The notes beneath the pieces were generated by a model, which was given only the letters and a program-made list of their open reading frames with translations, ran no database searches and was not told the origin of the DNA. The position numbers were made by a program, and so were the translations under genes. DNA of 64,000 nt. Source: Candidatus Aminicenantes bacterium UBA2190. Its GTDB lineage: Bacteria > Acidobacteriota > Aminicenantia > UBA2199. Of this stretch, positions 35,849 to 45,177 are shown one piece after another (within the stretch, counting starts at the first letter, position 1; each line of letters opens with the position of its first letter). The stretch lies in the NCBI GenBank assembly GCA_002335385.1, contig DCVK01000015.1, positions 14,229 to 78,228 of the forward strand, written 5' to 3'.

Positions 35849-36601
35849 TCAGTTCAGTTTCCGCAAATGAAGAATTCTGTCGTTCAAGGGGTCATGGACG
35901 ACAAGCTCATTTTCCCCGGCGGGCAGGCAATACGGGTGCGCATCCGTTTTTATCGCGGAAGGCACGGTTTTTTGCAGCTGGTAGAGGTCACGGTTGACAT
36001 CCAGGTAATACCTGGAGTCATCCGCGGTCACGATCTCCCAGGTGGGGGCAAAAGGATAAGCCGCGAGCCGGTTCCCCATGAATATCCTTTCCATTTTTTT
36101 GATGCCGGCGGCTTCGAAATGGGAAGAAAAAACCTTTACGGCTTCCTCCCGATCCGTGATCGGCCTGGAAGTGCGGGACGCCTTGATCCCGCCGAAGTAC
36201 AAGCCGCTGGCCAGCAGGGAGAGGCGCGCCACTTCATTTCCCTCCCTGTCTTTCAGCAGGATCAGATACAGGAATTCGTCGGGAAAGCTGACGGTCCGAT
36301 TCGCCACTCTTTCTATTTCCGCCACATGAATCCCCGGATCCGGCGCGAGCAGTTCCAGCAAAATCTCACTTTCAGGGGATGCGTTTCCGATCGCCGGCCC
36401 ATGATGCAGGCGGATCGCATGCTTCACGTCCTCGATGATCTCATTCCGGGCGACCGGGTAAGGACAGGGAACATAGGACGGGCTTCCGGGATCCTGCAAC
36501 TCCTTCAAGGGCAACGGCGGTTTCCGCTCTCCCGCGTCAGCCCGGATCCAAACAACGGAACAGGCCAGAACCATGACCAGCATGACTTTTCGCATATTCA
36601 T
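35849..36601 (-). CDS. Secreted protein of unknown function
   Basis: 250 residues from ATG 36601 with GAGGAGAAGGA just upstream. Signal peptide MNMRKVMLVMVLACSVVWIRADA. The mature part alternates strands and helices (ILLELLAPDPGIHVAEIERV, FLYLILLKDREGNEVARLSL, AAYPFAPTWEIVTADDSRYY) without a motif I recognise. The ending DPLNDRILHLRKLN suggests a compact beta domain. Convergent with the phosphatase gene. Confidence 0.72.
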   Translation of the reverse strand: MNMRKVMLVMVLACSVVWIRADAGERKPPLPLKELQDPGSPSYVPCPYPVARNEIIEDVKHAIRLHHGPAIGNASPESEILLELLAPDPGIHVAEIERVANRTVSFPDEFLYLILLKDREGNEVARLSLLASGLYFGGIKASRTSRPITDREEAVKVFSSHFEAAGIKKMERIFMGNRLAAYPFAPTWEIVTADDSRYYLDVNRDLYQLQKTVPSAIKTDAHPYCLPAGENELVVHDPLNDRILHLRKLN

Positions 36602-36700
36602 TCCTTCTCCTCGCATCCTTGCCGCCTTTTTTTATCATTGTATTGCCAATTTAAGGATACATCAACGGGTTATTTCAATTCATCAAAACATAGCAAACCT

Positions 36701-36760
36701 CATCTCCCCCTGCTTCTCCTCCACCCTAAACCCAAGCCCCTGGACCCTCAACCCTATGCT
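36701..36760. repeat. Degenerate CCCTAAACCC/CTCCTCC-type tract
   Basis: Pyrimidine-rich run such as CCACCCTAAACCCAAGCCCC and TGGACCCTCAACCCTATG, units of about 7-9 nt. Spacer between two minus-strand genes. Confidence 0.35.
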
Positions 36761-36830
36761 CCTTATTTCGACACTTCGATCTCCAGCCCCGCCGGCGAAG
36801 ACGGCGATCCTCGCCGCCGCGGAGCCGCCG

Positions 36831-37301
36831 TCACTTGAAGGTCGAGACATCGCCCAGGTGAATGAGTTCCTTCCCGCGGCGTTCATAGAGCGTCATCCAG
36901 GCACAGGTGAAATCAAGGGGCCGCTGCGAGCCGTCCGCGGCGCGGCGGACGCCCTCAACCTTGACCCGGCTGACGGCCCAGACCAGCGAGCCGTCCCGGG
37001 AGCAGCCGACCAGGGGCTCCGCCAGCTCGCGGTACTCGGCGAAGGTGGCGTTGTTCAGATAGTCGACGAACCCCTTGATCGTGTCCTGAAACCTGGGAAA
37101 GCTGACTTCACCGTCCTTGACGGCGAAATACCTTTCCGAATAGTTCCGGGTCAGAAAGCTGACGTCCTTTTTCAGGTGGGCCTCGATGGCGGCCCGATGC
37201 AGCGTCCGCACCTCCTGGGTGACCGCGGCGATGTCGGCGGAACGATCGCATCCGCTCAATGCGATCAAGGCCAGTAACGAGACCGTTCTGAAGTATCCCA
37301 T
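36831..37301 (-). CDS. Lipoprotein with NTF2-like (DUF4440-type) domain
   Basis: 156 residues from ATG 37301 (GGAGG 7 nt upstream); the longer frame to 37490 has no site. Lipobox LIALSGC gives a lipidated Cys near 18. The mature part fits an NTF2/SnoaL-like cone fold: VRTLHRAAIEAHLKKDVSFL, TRNYSERYFAVKDGEVSF, LVWAVSRVKVEGVRRA and WMTLYERRGKELIHLGDVST. Such domains bind small hydrophobic molecules or act as accessory subunits. Confidence 0.85.
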   Translation of the reverse strand: MGYFRTVSLLALIALSGCDRSADIAAVTQEVRTLHRAAIEAHLKKDVSFLTRNYSERYFAVKDGEVSFPRFQDTIKGFVDYLNNATFAEYRELAEPLVGCSRDGSLVWAVSRVKVEGVRRAADGSQRPLDFTCAWMTLYERRGKELIHLGDVSTFK

Positions 37302-37675
37302 GCTTCGCCTCCATTTCAACGGCAACGGCGTCATTTTATCAAACCGGCAAGTTCCGTTGAAGTTCAATGCCGGCATCGGGCGAATCGGGTGCGGAGCGTG
37401 GCTTAATGCAAGAATTTTACAGCCTGTTTTCTTGCCCCGGAACGGGGATCCCAGCCGTTCCATCTGACGCCGGCAACGGCCTGATCGCACCCGAACAGGC
37501 GCCGTCCCCCGACTCCGGCAAGCCGCCCGGAATGCCTTATATGACGGGATAATTCAAAATAATGATCATTTTTTTCTGTTGGCAAACGGCCGGATTAAGT
37601 TTATCATTCGACTTGAGCATGAGATCGACGACCCGGTCTCAGCGCCTGAAAATCCGCTGGATCATGGAGAAAGGA
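37302..37675. other. Divergent spacer, no feature recognised
   Basis: 374 bp between divergent NTF2-like and LolA-like genes. I see no repeat, RNA or convincing promoter hexamer pair. Confidence 0.4.
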
Positions 37676-38413
37676 ATGATGAAAAAGACAAAAACGATCG
37701 GGGCCCTGGTGACGCTGGCGCTCCTGCTCCTGGCAACCCCGGGCGCCATGGGACGGAGCGGCGGGGAGGGGCTGTCCACGAACGAGATCGTCGGCAGGGC
37801 CTGGAAGGCCATGTTCGGCGAAAGGAGCCGTGACAGCATCCGCTCGATCTGCGCCGAGGGGTACTTTCACGGCGCCACCGTGCCCAACCGCCAGACCGTC
37901 CGGCGGCCGAACCTCTTCCGCAATGAAACCAGGGCGGGAGTGCTGGTCTTCGACGGCAAGCGCGCCGCCTGGGCCAGCCGCACTCCAGACGACAAGGGCA
38001 ATCCCCGCGGCCCCGAGCTGATCGAGGCCAAGTACTGGCGGCATTTCGAGGTGGACATCGCCATCGTGTTCCCGGCGTTCTTTGACCACCCCACCGAACT
38101 CAGGGGCATCGAGGCGGTGAACGGCTCCGAGGCCTACAAGCTTTTCGTCTCCCTGCCGCTGGGCGGGAACGTGACCTACTTCGTCGACGCCGGGAGCTTC
38201 CTGGTCACGAAAAGGCTGGTCGACTGGGACGGCAACGGCGAGGAATGGGAGAACCGGATCGAGAACCACCTGGACTACGGCGGCATCCGCTACCCCGACG
38301 GCTACAGCTACCCGGGGCGGGAAGGAACGGAAAAGGGCTTCTACAAGAACGTGCGCTTCAACGTCGAGGCGCCGGACGAGCTGTTCCGGGTCCCGGAGGG
38401 GCTGATGCCATGA
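37676..38413 (+). CDS. Periplasmic LolA/outer-membrane-lipoprotein-sorting-like protein
   Basis: 245 residues from ATG 37676 (AAGGA upstream; the frame is open from 37562). Signal peptide MMKKTKTIGALVTLALLLLATPGAMG. The mature domain begins STNEIVGRAWKAMFGERSRD and shows a half-barrel pattern (FRNETRAGVLVFDGKRAAWA, AYKLFVSLPLGGNVTYFVDA, FLVTKRLVDWDGNGEEWENR, IRYPDGYSYPGREGTEKGFY), as in the LolA/LppX-like or DUF4292-like superfamily. These proteins carry lipids or lipoproteins across the periplasm. Convergent with the redoxin gene, 24 nt apart. Confidence 0.75.
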   Translation: MMKKTKTIGALVTLALLLLATPGAMGRSGGEGLSTNEIVGRAWKAMFGERSRDSIRSICAEGYFHGATVPNRQTVRRPNLFRNETRAGVLVFDGKRAAWASRTPDDKGNPRGPELIEAKYWRHFEVDIAIVFPAFFDHPTELRGIEAVNGSEAYKLFVSLPLGGNVTYFVDAGSFLVTKRLVDWDGNGEEWENRIENHLDYGGIRYPDGYSYPGREGTEKGFYKNVRFNVEAPDELFRVPEGLMP

Positions 38414-38437
38414 TCCTGCGAAGTCTTTCGCGGCCGC

Positions 38438-39145
38438 TCAGAGCACGGCGGCCATGATCTTTTCCAGGTAGTCCGCCGAGGGCCGGTCCAGGGTGTGCTG
38501 GCCGATGAGCTTGAAGCGGACGACGCCCTCGCTGTCGAGGAGGAAGACCGCGGGAATATTCTGGTCGCCCTTGCCGCCACTCCATTCCTCGCGGAAGAGG
38601 TCGAGCCCCCGCGAAAGCTCCCGCTTCTCGTCCAGCAGGATCGGGAAGGGCATGGGGACGGCCCCGGCCGCGAAGGCGTACTGCTTCGGATAGGCCTGAC
38701 GCGCGATCTCCATCCAGCGCTTGACCTGCTCGTTCTTCAGGTCCTCTTGCTTGGGGTTCTTCCATTCCTCGACCGCCGCCAGCATCGCCGGAACGCGCGA
38801 GATCCAGCTGCGGGTCACCTCGGCCGAAAAGGGAAAGACAACCAGCACGTCCAGGTTGAATTTCTCCCGCCACTTGCCCGCCTGGCAGCGGTCGGCCAGC
38901 TCGGCGTACTGGTAGCCGCAGATCGAGCAGTCGCCGTCGACGGCGTAGAAGACGCGCGGAAAGACGAGCAGCACGTTGCGGCCCTTCAGCGCCGAGAGTT
39001 TCACCGTCTTGCCGTCGAGGGCCGGCAGCTCGAAATCGGACATGGGCTGCCCGAGGTAAGCCTTCCTGATCGCCGGGGCCTGGGCGGCCAGCAGGCCGGA
39101 CAAGACCAGCAGCGCGAGCACCGTTCTAAAAAAACAGTCTTTCAT
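38438..39145 (-). CDS. Exported redoxin (AhpC/TSA-like)
   Basis: 235 residues from ATG 39145 (GGAGG 6 nt upstream). Signal peptide FFRTVLALLVLSGLLAAQAP. Thioredoxin-like fold: MSDFELPALDGKTVKLSALK, VLLVFPRVFYAVDGDCSICG, with a cysteine pair CSIC (about 71-74) in place of a canonical peroxidatic or CxxC site. Also PMPFPILLDEKRELSRGLDL and IPAVFLLDSEGVVRFKLIGQ. Likely a periplasmic thiol peroxidase or oxidoreductase. The extra length between helices 1 and 2 recalls selenoprotein-L/AhpC-TSA hybrids. Confidence 0.85.
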   Translation of the reverse strand: MKDCFFRTVLALLVLSGLLAAQAPAIRKAYLGQPMSDFELPALDGKTVKLSALKGRNVLLVFPRVFYAVDGDCSICGYQYAELADRCQAGKWREKFNLDVLVVFPFSAEVTRSWISRVPAMLAAVEEWKNPKQEDLKNEQVKRWMEIARQAYPKQYAFAAGAVPMPFPILLDEKRELSRGLDLFREEWSGGKGDQNIPAVFLLDSEGVVRFKLIGQHTLDRPSADYLEKIMAAVL

Positions 39146-39734
39146 GCTACCTCCAATTAATCTTGCCTTCGAAATGTCTCGAAACAATTTATATTTCCTC
39201 GCCGCAAATAAAACAAGATTTTTATTTTATTTTAATATTATTCATTTTTCTGAATTCCACTGCCAAAACCCCGCTGCGAACCCCGGCCGCCTTCGCCGTC
39301 GAACTTGTCCGCCAGGGATCGAGCGCCGGGCGGCAGAAGTTGCCATGGATGCCGTTCGCCATCACCATATCCGCAACCCGGCGCGCCGCATCGGGATCAG
39401 GCTTCCCCAGGACGGAAATAGGGGCAGATCTAGAATAAACCGGCTGATCATTGATTTTTTCGCAAACAAAGCCTTCATTTCAAGACATTGCACTCAAGTC
39501 CACTTGGTTTTTTTGAAGTTCGCCAGTTAATTTTGTGTGGGTTTCGCCTAAATGAATTGGAGAAAGCACATGTTTTTTCAGAAATCCTCATGCTTGCTAT
39601 CTCGCGCCGAAACAGCAATGCCGGAACGCTCTCACTATCCCAGGCGATGGCCCAAAGGCAAAAAATATTTGCACGGTCCTCGAATAGCCTTCAATAAGGT
39701 CTTGTCCGGATATTCGCTAGGCCCAGGCTCCGGC
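39146..39734. other. Spacer with possible gene remnant
   Basis: 589 bp. The minus strand about 39210-39480 is an open frame with coding-like composition (VLGKPDPDAARRVADMVMAN, GIHGNFCRPALDPWRTSST) but no start or ribosome site. The rest is featureless. Confidence 0.4.
39188..39216 (-). promoter_or_regulatory. Promoter of the redoxin gene
   Basis: Minus strand TTGTTT, 17-bp spacer, TATAAA; predicted start near 39181 gives a 36-nt leader with GGAGG. Confidence 0.4.
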
Positions 39735-42700
39735 TTATCCTTTCCAGCCGCTCAGCCTCGCCAGCAGCCACCAGGCGGCAGATCCCTGGCTGGCCAGGTT
39801 CCCCTGGCTCTGCATCCCCTGGCTCATGCGCTTGGCCGGGTGGCGCACCGGGATTTCCTTCACCAGGGTTTGCTCGCCGCCAGACCAGCTCTCGATGTCG
39901 GCGGCGTCGAGCAGCATGCCCCTGTTCCGCAGCACCGACTCCCGCACCTGGCGGTTGAACTTGGACAGGATATCGTCCGGCTCGTCCATGCCGACCGTCG
40001 CGCATACCAGTTTGATGTCAGGCAGCCTGGCAGCCAGCTCGGCCAGAGTCGCCAGGTAGCCCTCGGCGTTCAGCCTGCCGGTCAGCAGTGCCCCCTCGTC
40101 GGGCCGGATCACCGCCACCGTGGCCTGGCTCTCCAGTATGGCCTTCTCCAGGGCCCAGCGCCACTCCATCGCATCGAGCGCCGCACCCTGCGGCAGCCAG
40201 CTCCCTTCATTCACCGCCAGCCCCATAGCGGTGGCCGTTTGCGCAATCGCCAGTCGGACGTCACTGTTCCCCAGCAGCCTCAGCCCAAGGGTGACCGGAT
40301 CATTGCCCAGGGCGCTGAGCACCAGCAGCTTGTGCCGACTGGCCTGCTCCAGCCACTCGCCGGGGATGGCGTCCAACGCCGTATGTTGGTGGTTGACGAT
40401 CAGCGCTTCGTTTTCGATCAGCGTCAGCGGGCCGTCGCTGAAGTCCTCCTGCGATCCGTCCCCGGCCAGCAGGCGGATCGAGTAGTTGATGCCCGCCAGC
40501 GCCGTGCCGGCCTGGTGCGTGCCCACCGTCCAGGCGTAGCTGCCCTGGTCGGCCGGCAGGCTCCCCACGATCTGGCCCACCTTGCCCGCCTTCTGGAATA
40601 GGATCAGGCGCACGGTGCCGGCGTAGCCGTTGGCGTTCCAGGTGATGTTCTGGGTCGTGCCCAGTTCCCAGCTCTCGCCGCCGTTGGGCGAGGTCATCTC
40701 CAATTGCGCCGGCTCGATCAGCCCCAGCCGGTAGTCGCTGGGATCGACGATGGTGTTGTCGGTGCTGCGCAGGTACAGGCGGTAATCAGAGCCCTTGGGC
40801 GCCATGCCGCTGTCGAGGGTCTGGCCCACGGTCCAGGCGTAGGAGCCGGCCGCTGCCGGGATATTGGCAGCGATGTTACCAAAGCGGACGCCGTTCTTGA
40901 ACAGCACCAGGCGCACCGTTCCCGTGTAGTTGACCGCGTTCCAGGTGATGGCCTTGGTCGTGCCCAGGGTCCAGTGCTCCCAGCCGTTGGGCGTGGTGAG
41001 CTGCAGGGAGGGGGCCGGGGCGGCCGCGTAATCCTGGCTGGTCTGGTCGGAAGCAATATTGGCATAGGTGCGGCTGGCCGGGGTGAAGGCGTAGCCGGCC
41101 AGGGTGGGGGTGACGGTGCCCGACCAGTCGTAGTCGACGGTGGAGGTGTAGAACCCGGAACCGTTGGTGGCCGGGTTGCCCGGCAGGCCGCTCATGACCA
41201 CGCCGGCCAGGGGCGAGCTGTCAATCAGGATGGTGCCGGAGATGGCCAGTGAACTGAGCGTGAAATTGGCGGTTACGGTCATGCCGGTGGTGACGTTGGC
41301 GATGGTCAGGGGGTTGGCGGTACCCGTATGATCTCCGGTCCAGTTGACGAAGCTGTAGCCGGTGTTGGGAACCGCGGTCACTTCGCTGGTGGAATCGCCG
41401 TGATTCACTGTTTGTACCTTGGTTCCGGTGATGGTGCCGCCGGCTCCTTCAATAAACGTCACGGTGTACTGATTGACGGCGAAGTTGGCCGTGACGGTCA
41501 TGTCAGCAATGACATTGGTCACGGTCAACGGGTTCTCGGTACCGGAATAATCTCCGGTCCAGTCGACAAAATGATAGCCAATGCTGGGCTCGGCCGTTAC
41601 CGGCGTGCAGCTGGAACCGTGCTCGACCACCTGGGTGGTCTCGCCGCTCAAGGTGCCGCCGCTGCCGGCGATGAAAGTGACCGTGTACGCGGGGATGGTC
41701 GTCGCCGTCGGCTCGCTGCTGTACTCGCTTTCGACAACGTTCTGGTTGTTGTCGTGAGTGTCCGTACGGGTCTGTATCACGAAGTAATAGGGAGTGCCCG
41801 GGTTCAGGCCGGTCACGGGCATGGAAGTTATGGTCTTATCACTGGTCTGCTGGAAGAAAGTATAAGGGCCTCCGGAAGTGGTCCCGACAAAAATGCGGGA
41901 ACCGCCGGTGTCACCGGTATAGGGAATGGCGTCCCAGGTCAGGTTGATGGTGGTCGAGTTGACCGGAGTGGCCGCCATGTTGCCGGGCGCGATGGTCTGG
42001 GTTGCGGCCCAGTCGGGATCCTTCAATTCGAGGAATGTAATTAGATCGGAGTCGTTTGAAAACAGGGCATTGTAACCTATATCTGCGGATTCCAGATTCA
42101 CGAGATTGGCAACTTCGCTCGGAATGCTCCCCGAAAAACGGTTGCCGGCAAGTTCCAAGGAAGTCAATTGAACTAAATTACTGAGTTGAGACGGGATAAT
42201 CCCCGAAAATTGGTTGTCGCTGATTCCCAGATAGACCAGTTTCGTGAGATTCCCGATTTCGACCGGAATACTTCCAGATAGCTGATTATTGTACAAAAAC
42301 AGCCATTCAAGATCGGTCAGACTGCCAATCTGAGCGGGAATTTCCCCTGAGAGCTGATTGCTTCTAAGGTCAAGTTGGCGCAAGCCGGTTATATTTGTGA
42401 TTTCAGTGGGAATACTTCCAGTGAGCTGGTTGTAGCCAAGAAATAGACGATCGAGATTTGTCAAATTGCCAATTTCTGCGGGAATATTTCCCGCTAGTTG
42501 ATTATTCTCTATCGAAAGCCCTGCAAGGTTTGTCAAATTTCCAATCTCAATTGGAATGCTTTCTACGAATTGATTATCAGACAAATTGATGATCCAAAGA
42601 TTCGACATATCCCCAATCTCACCTGGAATGTTCCCGGAAAGGGCATTCATTCCCAGGATTAATTCGCTCACGCTGGTCAAATTCCCGATTTGAGTCGGCA

Positions 42701-44648
42701 ATACTCCCGTTAGGTTATTGTTGAATAAGGTGATCTTCTTGGCATGGCTATTCTCTACTGTGATCCCAAACCATATCCCCTCTGTCCCCGGCATGGAAAA
42801 CCCGTCGGTATGCAGGGGGGGGGTCTTCCAGCCGGAGTTGTCTGTCCAGCCGTCGCCGTTGGTCGAGTTGTAGAGAGCAATCAGGGCCTCGCGCTCCAGT
42901 GTTGGAAGAGCCGAAGTCGAAACCGCGGCATAGTCCTGGCCCGTGGCATTGTCGGTAACATTCGCGTAGTCCGCATGATCCGGGGTGAAAGCGTAGCCGT
43001 CCAGGGTCGGAGTCGCCGTTCCCGTAAAGCCGTAGTTAACCGTGGCACTGTAATTGCCCGAGGCATCCGTCACCGGTTCTCCGGGCAATCCGGACAGGGT
43101 CACGCCCGCCAATGCGAAACCGTATGCGCTCACCGTGCCGGAGATGGAGTAGGTCAGCGGCGCCGCCGCATAGTTTTGGCCCGTGCGGCTGAAGGAAACC
43201 GAAGTGTAGGTTCGCGTTGCCGGGTCAAAGACATGGCCGGCCAGGGTCGGAGTAACGGTCCCTGACCAGCCAAAGAACACGTCGGCGCTATAGAATCCCG
43301 ATTCATCGGTGACCGGGTTGCCGGGCAGGCCATCGAGCACGACGCCAGCCAGCGCCGAAGCGCCGGAAGTAACGGTGCCCGATATGGAGTATGAGGGAAG
43401 CAGGACAGCCGAATAATCCTGGGCGTCGTGGTCGGCCGTGACGGCGCTGTAGACCCGGTTGCCCGGGCTGAAGGCGTAACCGGTCAAAGTCGGCGTGACC
43501 GTTCCCGACCAGCCGTTATTCACTATTGCGGTATAGTTCCCGGAGGAGTCGGAGGCAGGATTGCCGGGCAATCCGTTCATCACCACTCCGGCCAAAAAGG
43601 AACCGCTGCAGGTGAGGGTGCCGGAGATCGTTGGCAGCGGCATGATTTTTGCATATTGAACATCGTTCAGAACATTTCCATCGCTATCGTTCCCGCCCAT
43701 CACATAAAGATAGCCATTGCTCGCGACACTCGCATGACTGTGCCGGGCGGCACTGAGCGATGTCAGCTCTTGCCAGGTCCCCAGACTTCCATCCGCGTTG
43801 ACTTCCGCATATTTCACGTCTTCCAGCACTCCGCTGGGAATATTCAGCCCCCCAGTCAGGATCAGGTGACCGTCATGCTCTGCGAGGCCATGAGCTACCA
43901 GGGACGGATTGAGCGTTGTTGAATTTTGCCAACTATCCAGGCTGCCATTTGCGTTTATCGCAGTGTATTTCACGTCACCCAGGGTATAATAGCTGCCGTT
44001 CCATCCACTTCCCCCCAGGGTGTAGATGCGCCCAGCGCAGGCCACGCTCGTATTTCCATATCGCGCAGGGCTGAAGGATGTCGTGCTCTGCCAGGCTCCG
44101 AGGCTTCCATCCGCATTGATGGGCGCGTATTGAACATCGGTCAAGGGGGAGGCGGCACTGTAGTAAAAGCCTTGAATCACATAGAGATATCCATTATAGG
44201 CCACGCTTGAAAACGCAAGACGGCCCGGGCTGAAGCTGGTCGCATACTGCCAGGCGCCAAGGCTTCCATCCGCATTGATCGGTGCGTATTGAACATCGTT
44301 GAGCACTCCGCCACCGGTGGGTGCCCCCCCCAGCACATAAAGATATCCGTTATACGCCACACTGGCATGACTTCTTCGACCCGTATTGAATGATGTGGTG
44401 CTCTGCCAGGCACCCAGACTTCCATCGGCATTGATCGGCGCGAACTGGACATCGTTGAAGCGAGTCACATCATCCGCAGTGCCACCCAGCACATAGAGGT
44501 ATCCATTGTAGGCCACTCCGGAATGAGAGCCCCGAGGAATCGCAAAAGAAGTCGCTGTATTCCAGGCCGCCAACTCGATTGGAGCCTGCGCCCGGATTGT
44601 TTGAGCCAGAAGCAATAACAAGAAGAATGCACCGGCTATCTTTTTCAT
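39735..44648 (-). CDS. Giant secreted kelch/LRR/FN3 modular protein
   Basis: 1637 residues from ATG 44648 (AGGAGA 6 nt upstream; the frame is open to 44678). Signal peptide MKKIAGAFFLLLLLAQTIRA. Order (approximate residues): six or seven kelch-like units 22-336 (HASVAYNGYLYVLGG, DVQYAPINADGSLGAWQ); four CNA-B/carboxypeptidase-like units 341-583 (VVMNGLPGNPASDSSGNYTA); an LRR block 585-873 with the cap LEREALIALYNSTNGDGWTD and plant-type repeats (NNQLSGSIPVEIGNLTKLVY); one FN3 domain about 883-983; two InlB/Listeria-type beta repeats 986-1126 (GYHFVDWTGDYSGTENPLTV); one CNA-B-like unit; two Kre9/KNH-like domains 1216-1390; and the C-terminal domain 1413-1637 shared with the caspase-domain protein. 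An adhesin-like surface or secreted protein; ligand unknown. Confidence 0.9.
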   Translation of the reverse strand: MKKIAGAFFLLLLLAQTIRAQAPIELAAWNTATSFAIPRGSHSGVAYNGYLYVLGGTADDVTRFNDVQFAPINADGSLGAWQSTTSFNTGRRSHASVAYNGYLYVLGGAPTGGGVLNDVQYAPINADGSLGAWQYATSFSPGRLAFSSVAYNGYLYVIQGFYYSAASPLTDVQYAPINADGSLGAWQSTTSFSPARYGNTSVACAGRIYTLGGSGWNGSYYTLGDVKYTAINANGSLDSWQNSTTLNPSLVAHGLAEHDGHLILTGGLNIPSGVLEDVKYAEVNADGSLGTWQELTSLSAARHSHASVASNGYLYVMGGNDSDGNVLNDVQYAKIMPLPTISGTLTCSGSFLAGVVMNGLPGNPASDSSGNYTAIVNNGWSGTVTPTLTGYAFSPGNRVYSAVTADHDAQDYSAVLLPSYSISGTVTSGASALAGVVLDGLPGNPVTDESGFYSADVFFGWSGTVTPTLAGHVFDPATRTYTSVSFSRTGQNYAAAPLTYSISGTVSAYGFALAGVTLSGLPGEPVTDASGNYSATVNYGFTGTATPTLDGYAFTPDHADYANVTDNATGQDYAAVSTSALPTLEREALIALYNSTNGDGWTDNSGWKTPPLHTDGFSMPGTEGIWFGITVENSHAKKITLFNNNLTGVLPTQIGNLTSVSELILGMNALSGNIPGEIGDMSNLWIINLSDNQFVESIPIEIGNLTNLAGLSIENNQLAGNIPAEIGNLTNLDRLFLGYNQLTGSIPTEITNITGLRQLDLRSNQLSGEIPAQIGSLTDLEWLFLYNNQLSGSIPVEIGNLTKLVYLGISDNQFSGIIPSQLSNLVQLTSLELAGNRFSGSIPSEVANLVNLESADIGYNALFSNDSDLITFLELKDPDWAATQTIAPGNMAATPVNSTTINLTWDAIPYTGDTGGSRIFVGTTSGGPYTFFQQTSDKTITSMPVTGLNPGTPYYFVIQTRTDTHDNNQNVVESEYSSEPTATTIPAYTVTFIAGSGGTLSGETTQVVEHGSSCTPVTAEPSIGYHFVDWTGDYSGTENPLTVTNVIADMTVTANFAVNQYTVTFIEGAGGTITGTKVQTVNHGDSTSEVTAVPNTGYSFVNWTGDHTGTANPLTIANVTTGMTVTANFTLSSLAISGTILIDSSPLAGVVMSGLPGNPATNGSGFYTSTVDYDWSGTVTPTLAGYAFTPASRTYANIASDQTSQDYAAAPAPSLQLTTPNGWEHWTLGTTKAITWNAVNYTGTVRLVLFKNGVRFGNIAANIPAAAGSYAWTVGQTLDSGMAPKGSDYRLYLRSTDNTIVDPSDYRLGLIEPAQLEMTSPNGGESWELGTTQNITWNANGYAGTVRLILFQKAGKVGQIVGSLPADQGSYAWTVGTHQAGTALAGINYSIRLLAGDGSQEDFSDGPLTLIENEALIVNHQHTALDAIPGEWLEQASRHKLLVLSALGNDPVTLGLRLLGNSDVRLAIAQTATAMGLAVNEGSWLPQGAALDAMEWRWALEKAILESQATVAVIRPDEGALLTGRLNAEGYLATLAELAARLPDIKLVCATVGMDEPDDILSKFNRQVRESVLRNRGMLLDAADIESWSGGEQTLVKEIPVRHPAKRMSQGMQSQGNLASQGSAAWWLLARLSGWKG
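40380..41240. repeat. Long dispersed DNA repeat shared with 2400-3260
   Basis: The segment coding for the CNA-B-like unit and both Kre9-like domains is highly similar at DNA level to 2400-3260, with stretches such as GTGCCCGACCAGTCGTAGTC identical in both. Part recurs at 1-470. Both copies are on the same strand about 38 kb apart, so recombination between them would delete or duplicate the interval. Confidence 0.75.
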
Positions 44649-45177
44649 TTTGTATCTCCTGTGAATCAAATCGGCCAATCACTACAATCCATTGCCTCGG
44701 CAACGGCCTCAATAGAGGAAGTGGAATGAAAAAAGCGCTTGATTGCTTCGCTGTTCAAGGTTTTTTCGGCAAAATCCGGACAATAAAGAGGTCCCCTGAA
44801 TTGGCTCCTCCATTGAACTGGATAAATATTAAAAATACCTTCTCCTTGTGATGACGCCCCAAAATGTGAAGGAACATTAAACAGAACTGAAGCTCAAATG
44901 TCAATACAGGTGCTTACATGGAACAATCGGGAAAAAAGAGCCTACGTGACATCGTGACCGGCTTCCGAACGGAAGCCGGGACAGTCCGTGCAAATTTGGA
45001 AATTTCGCGCCAAAGGAAGGAATTGCCTCCTTTTGCCTTTTATCCCCTAATCGCCTATCGCCTCCAGCCTATTGCCTTTCCATCCGCTGAGTGCCTTCCA
45101 TACACCCATGCATTCCTGCATCCATGCTGTTGTCTTTTCCTGCACCGTCATCCGTACACTGCCAGCCAAGTTCATTC
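44649..45177. other. Spacer upstream of the kelch/LRR gene
   Basis: 529 bp. Minus-strand TTGACA at 44898-44903 with a weak -10 (GTTAAT, 44876-44881) might be a promoter with a leader of about 220 nt. A perfect palindrome is at 44958-44979. A pyrimidine-rich degenerate run (GCCTATCGCCTCCAGCCTAT) lies near 45050. No gene. Confidence 0.4.
44958..44979. repeat. Perfect palindrome CCGGCTTCCG-AA-CGGAAGCCGG
   Basis: 10-bp arms around AA. No T-run follows in either direction. Could be an operator or a mobile-element remnant. Confidence 0.5.
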
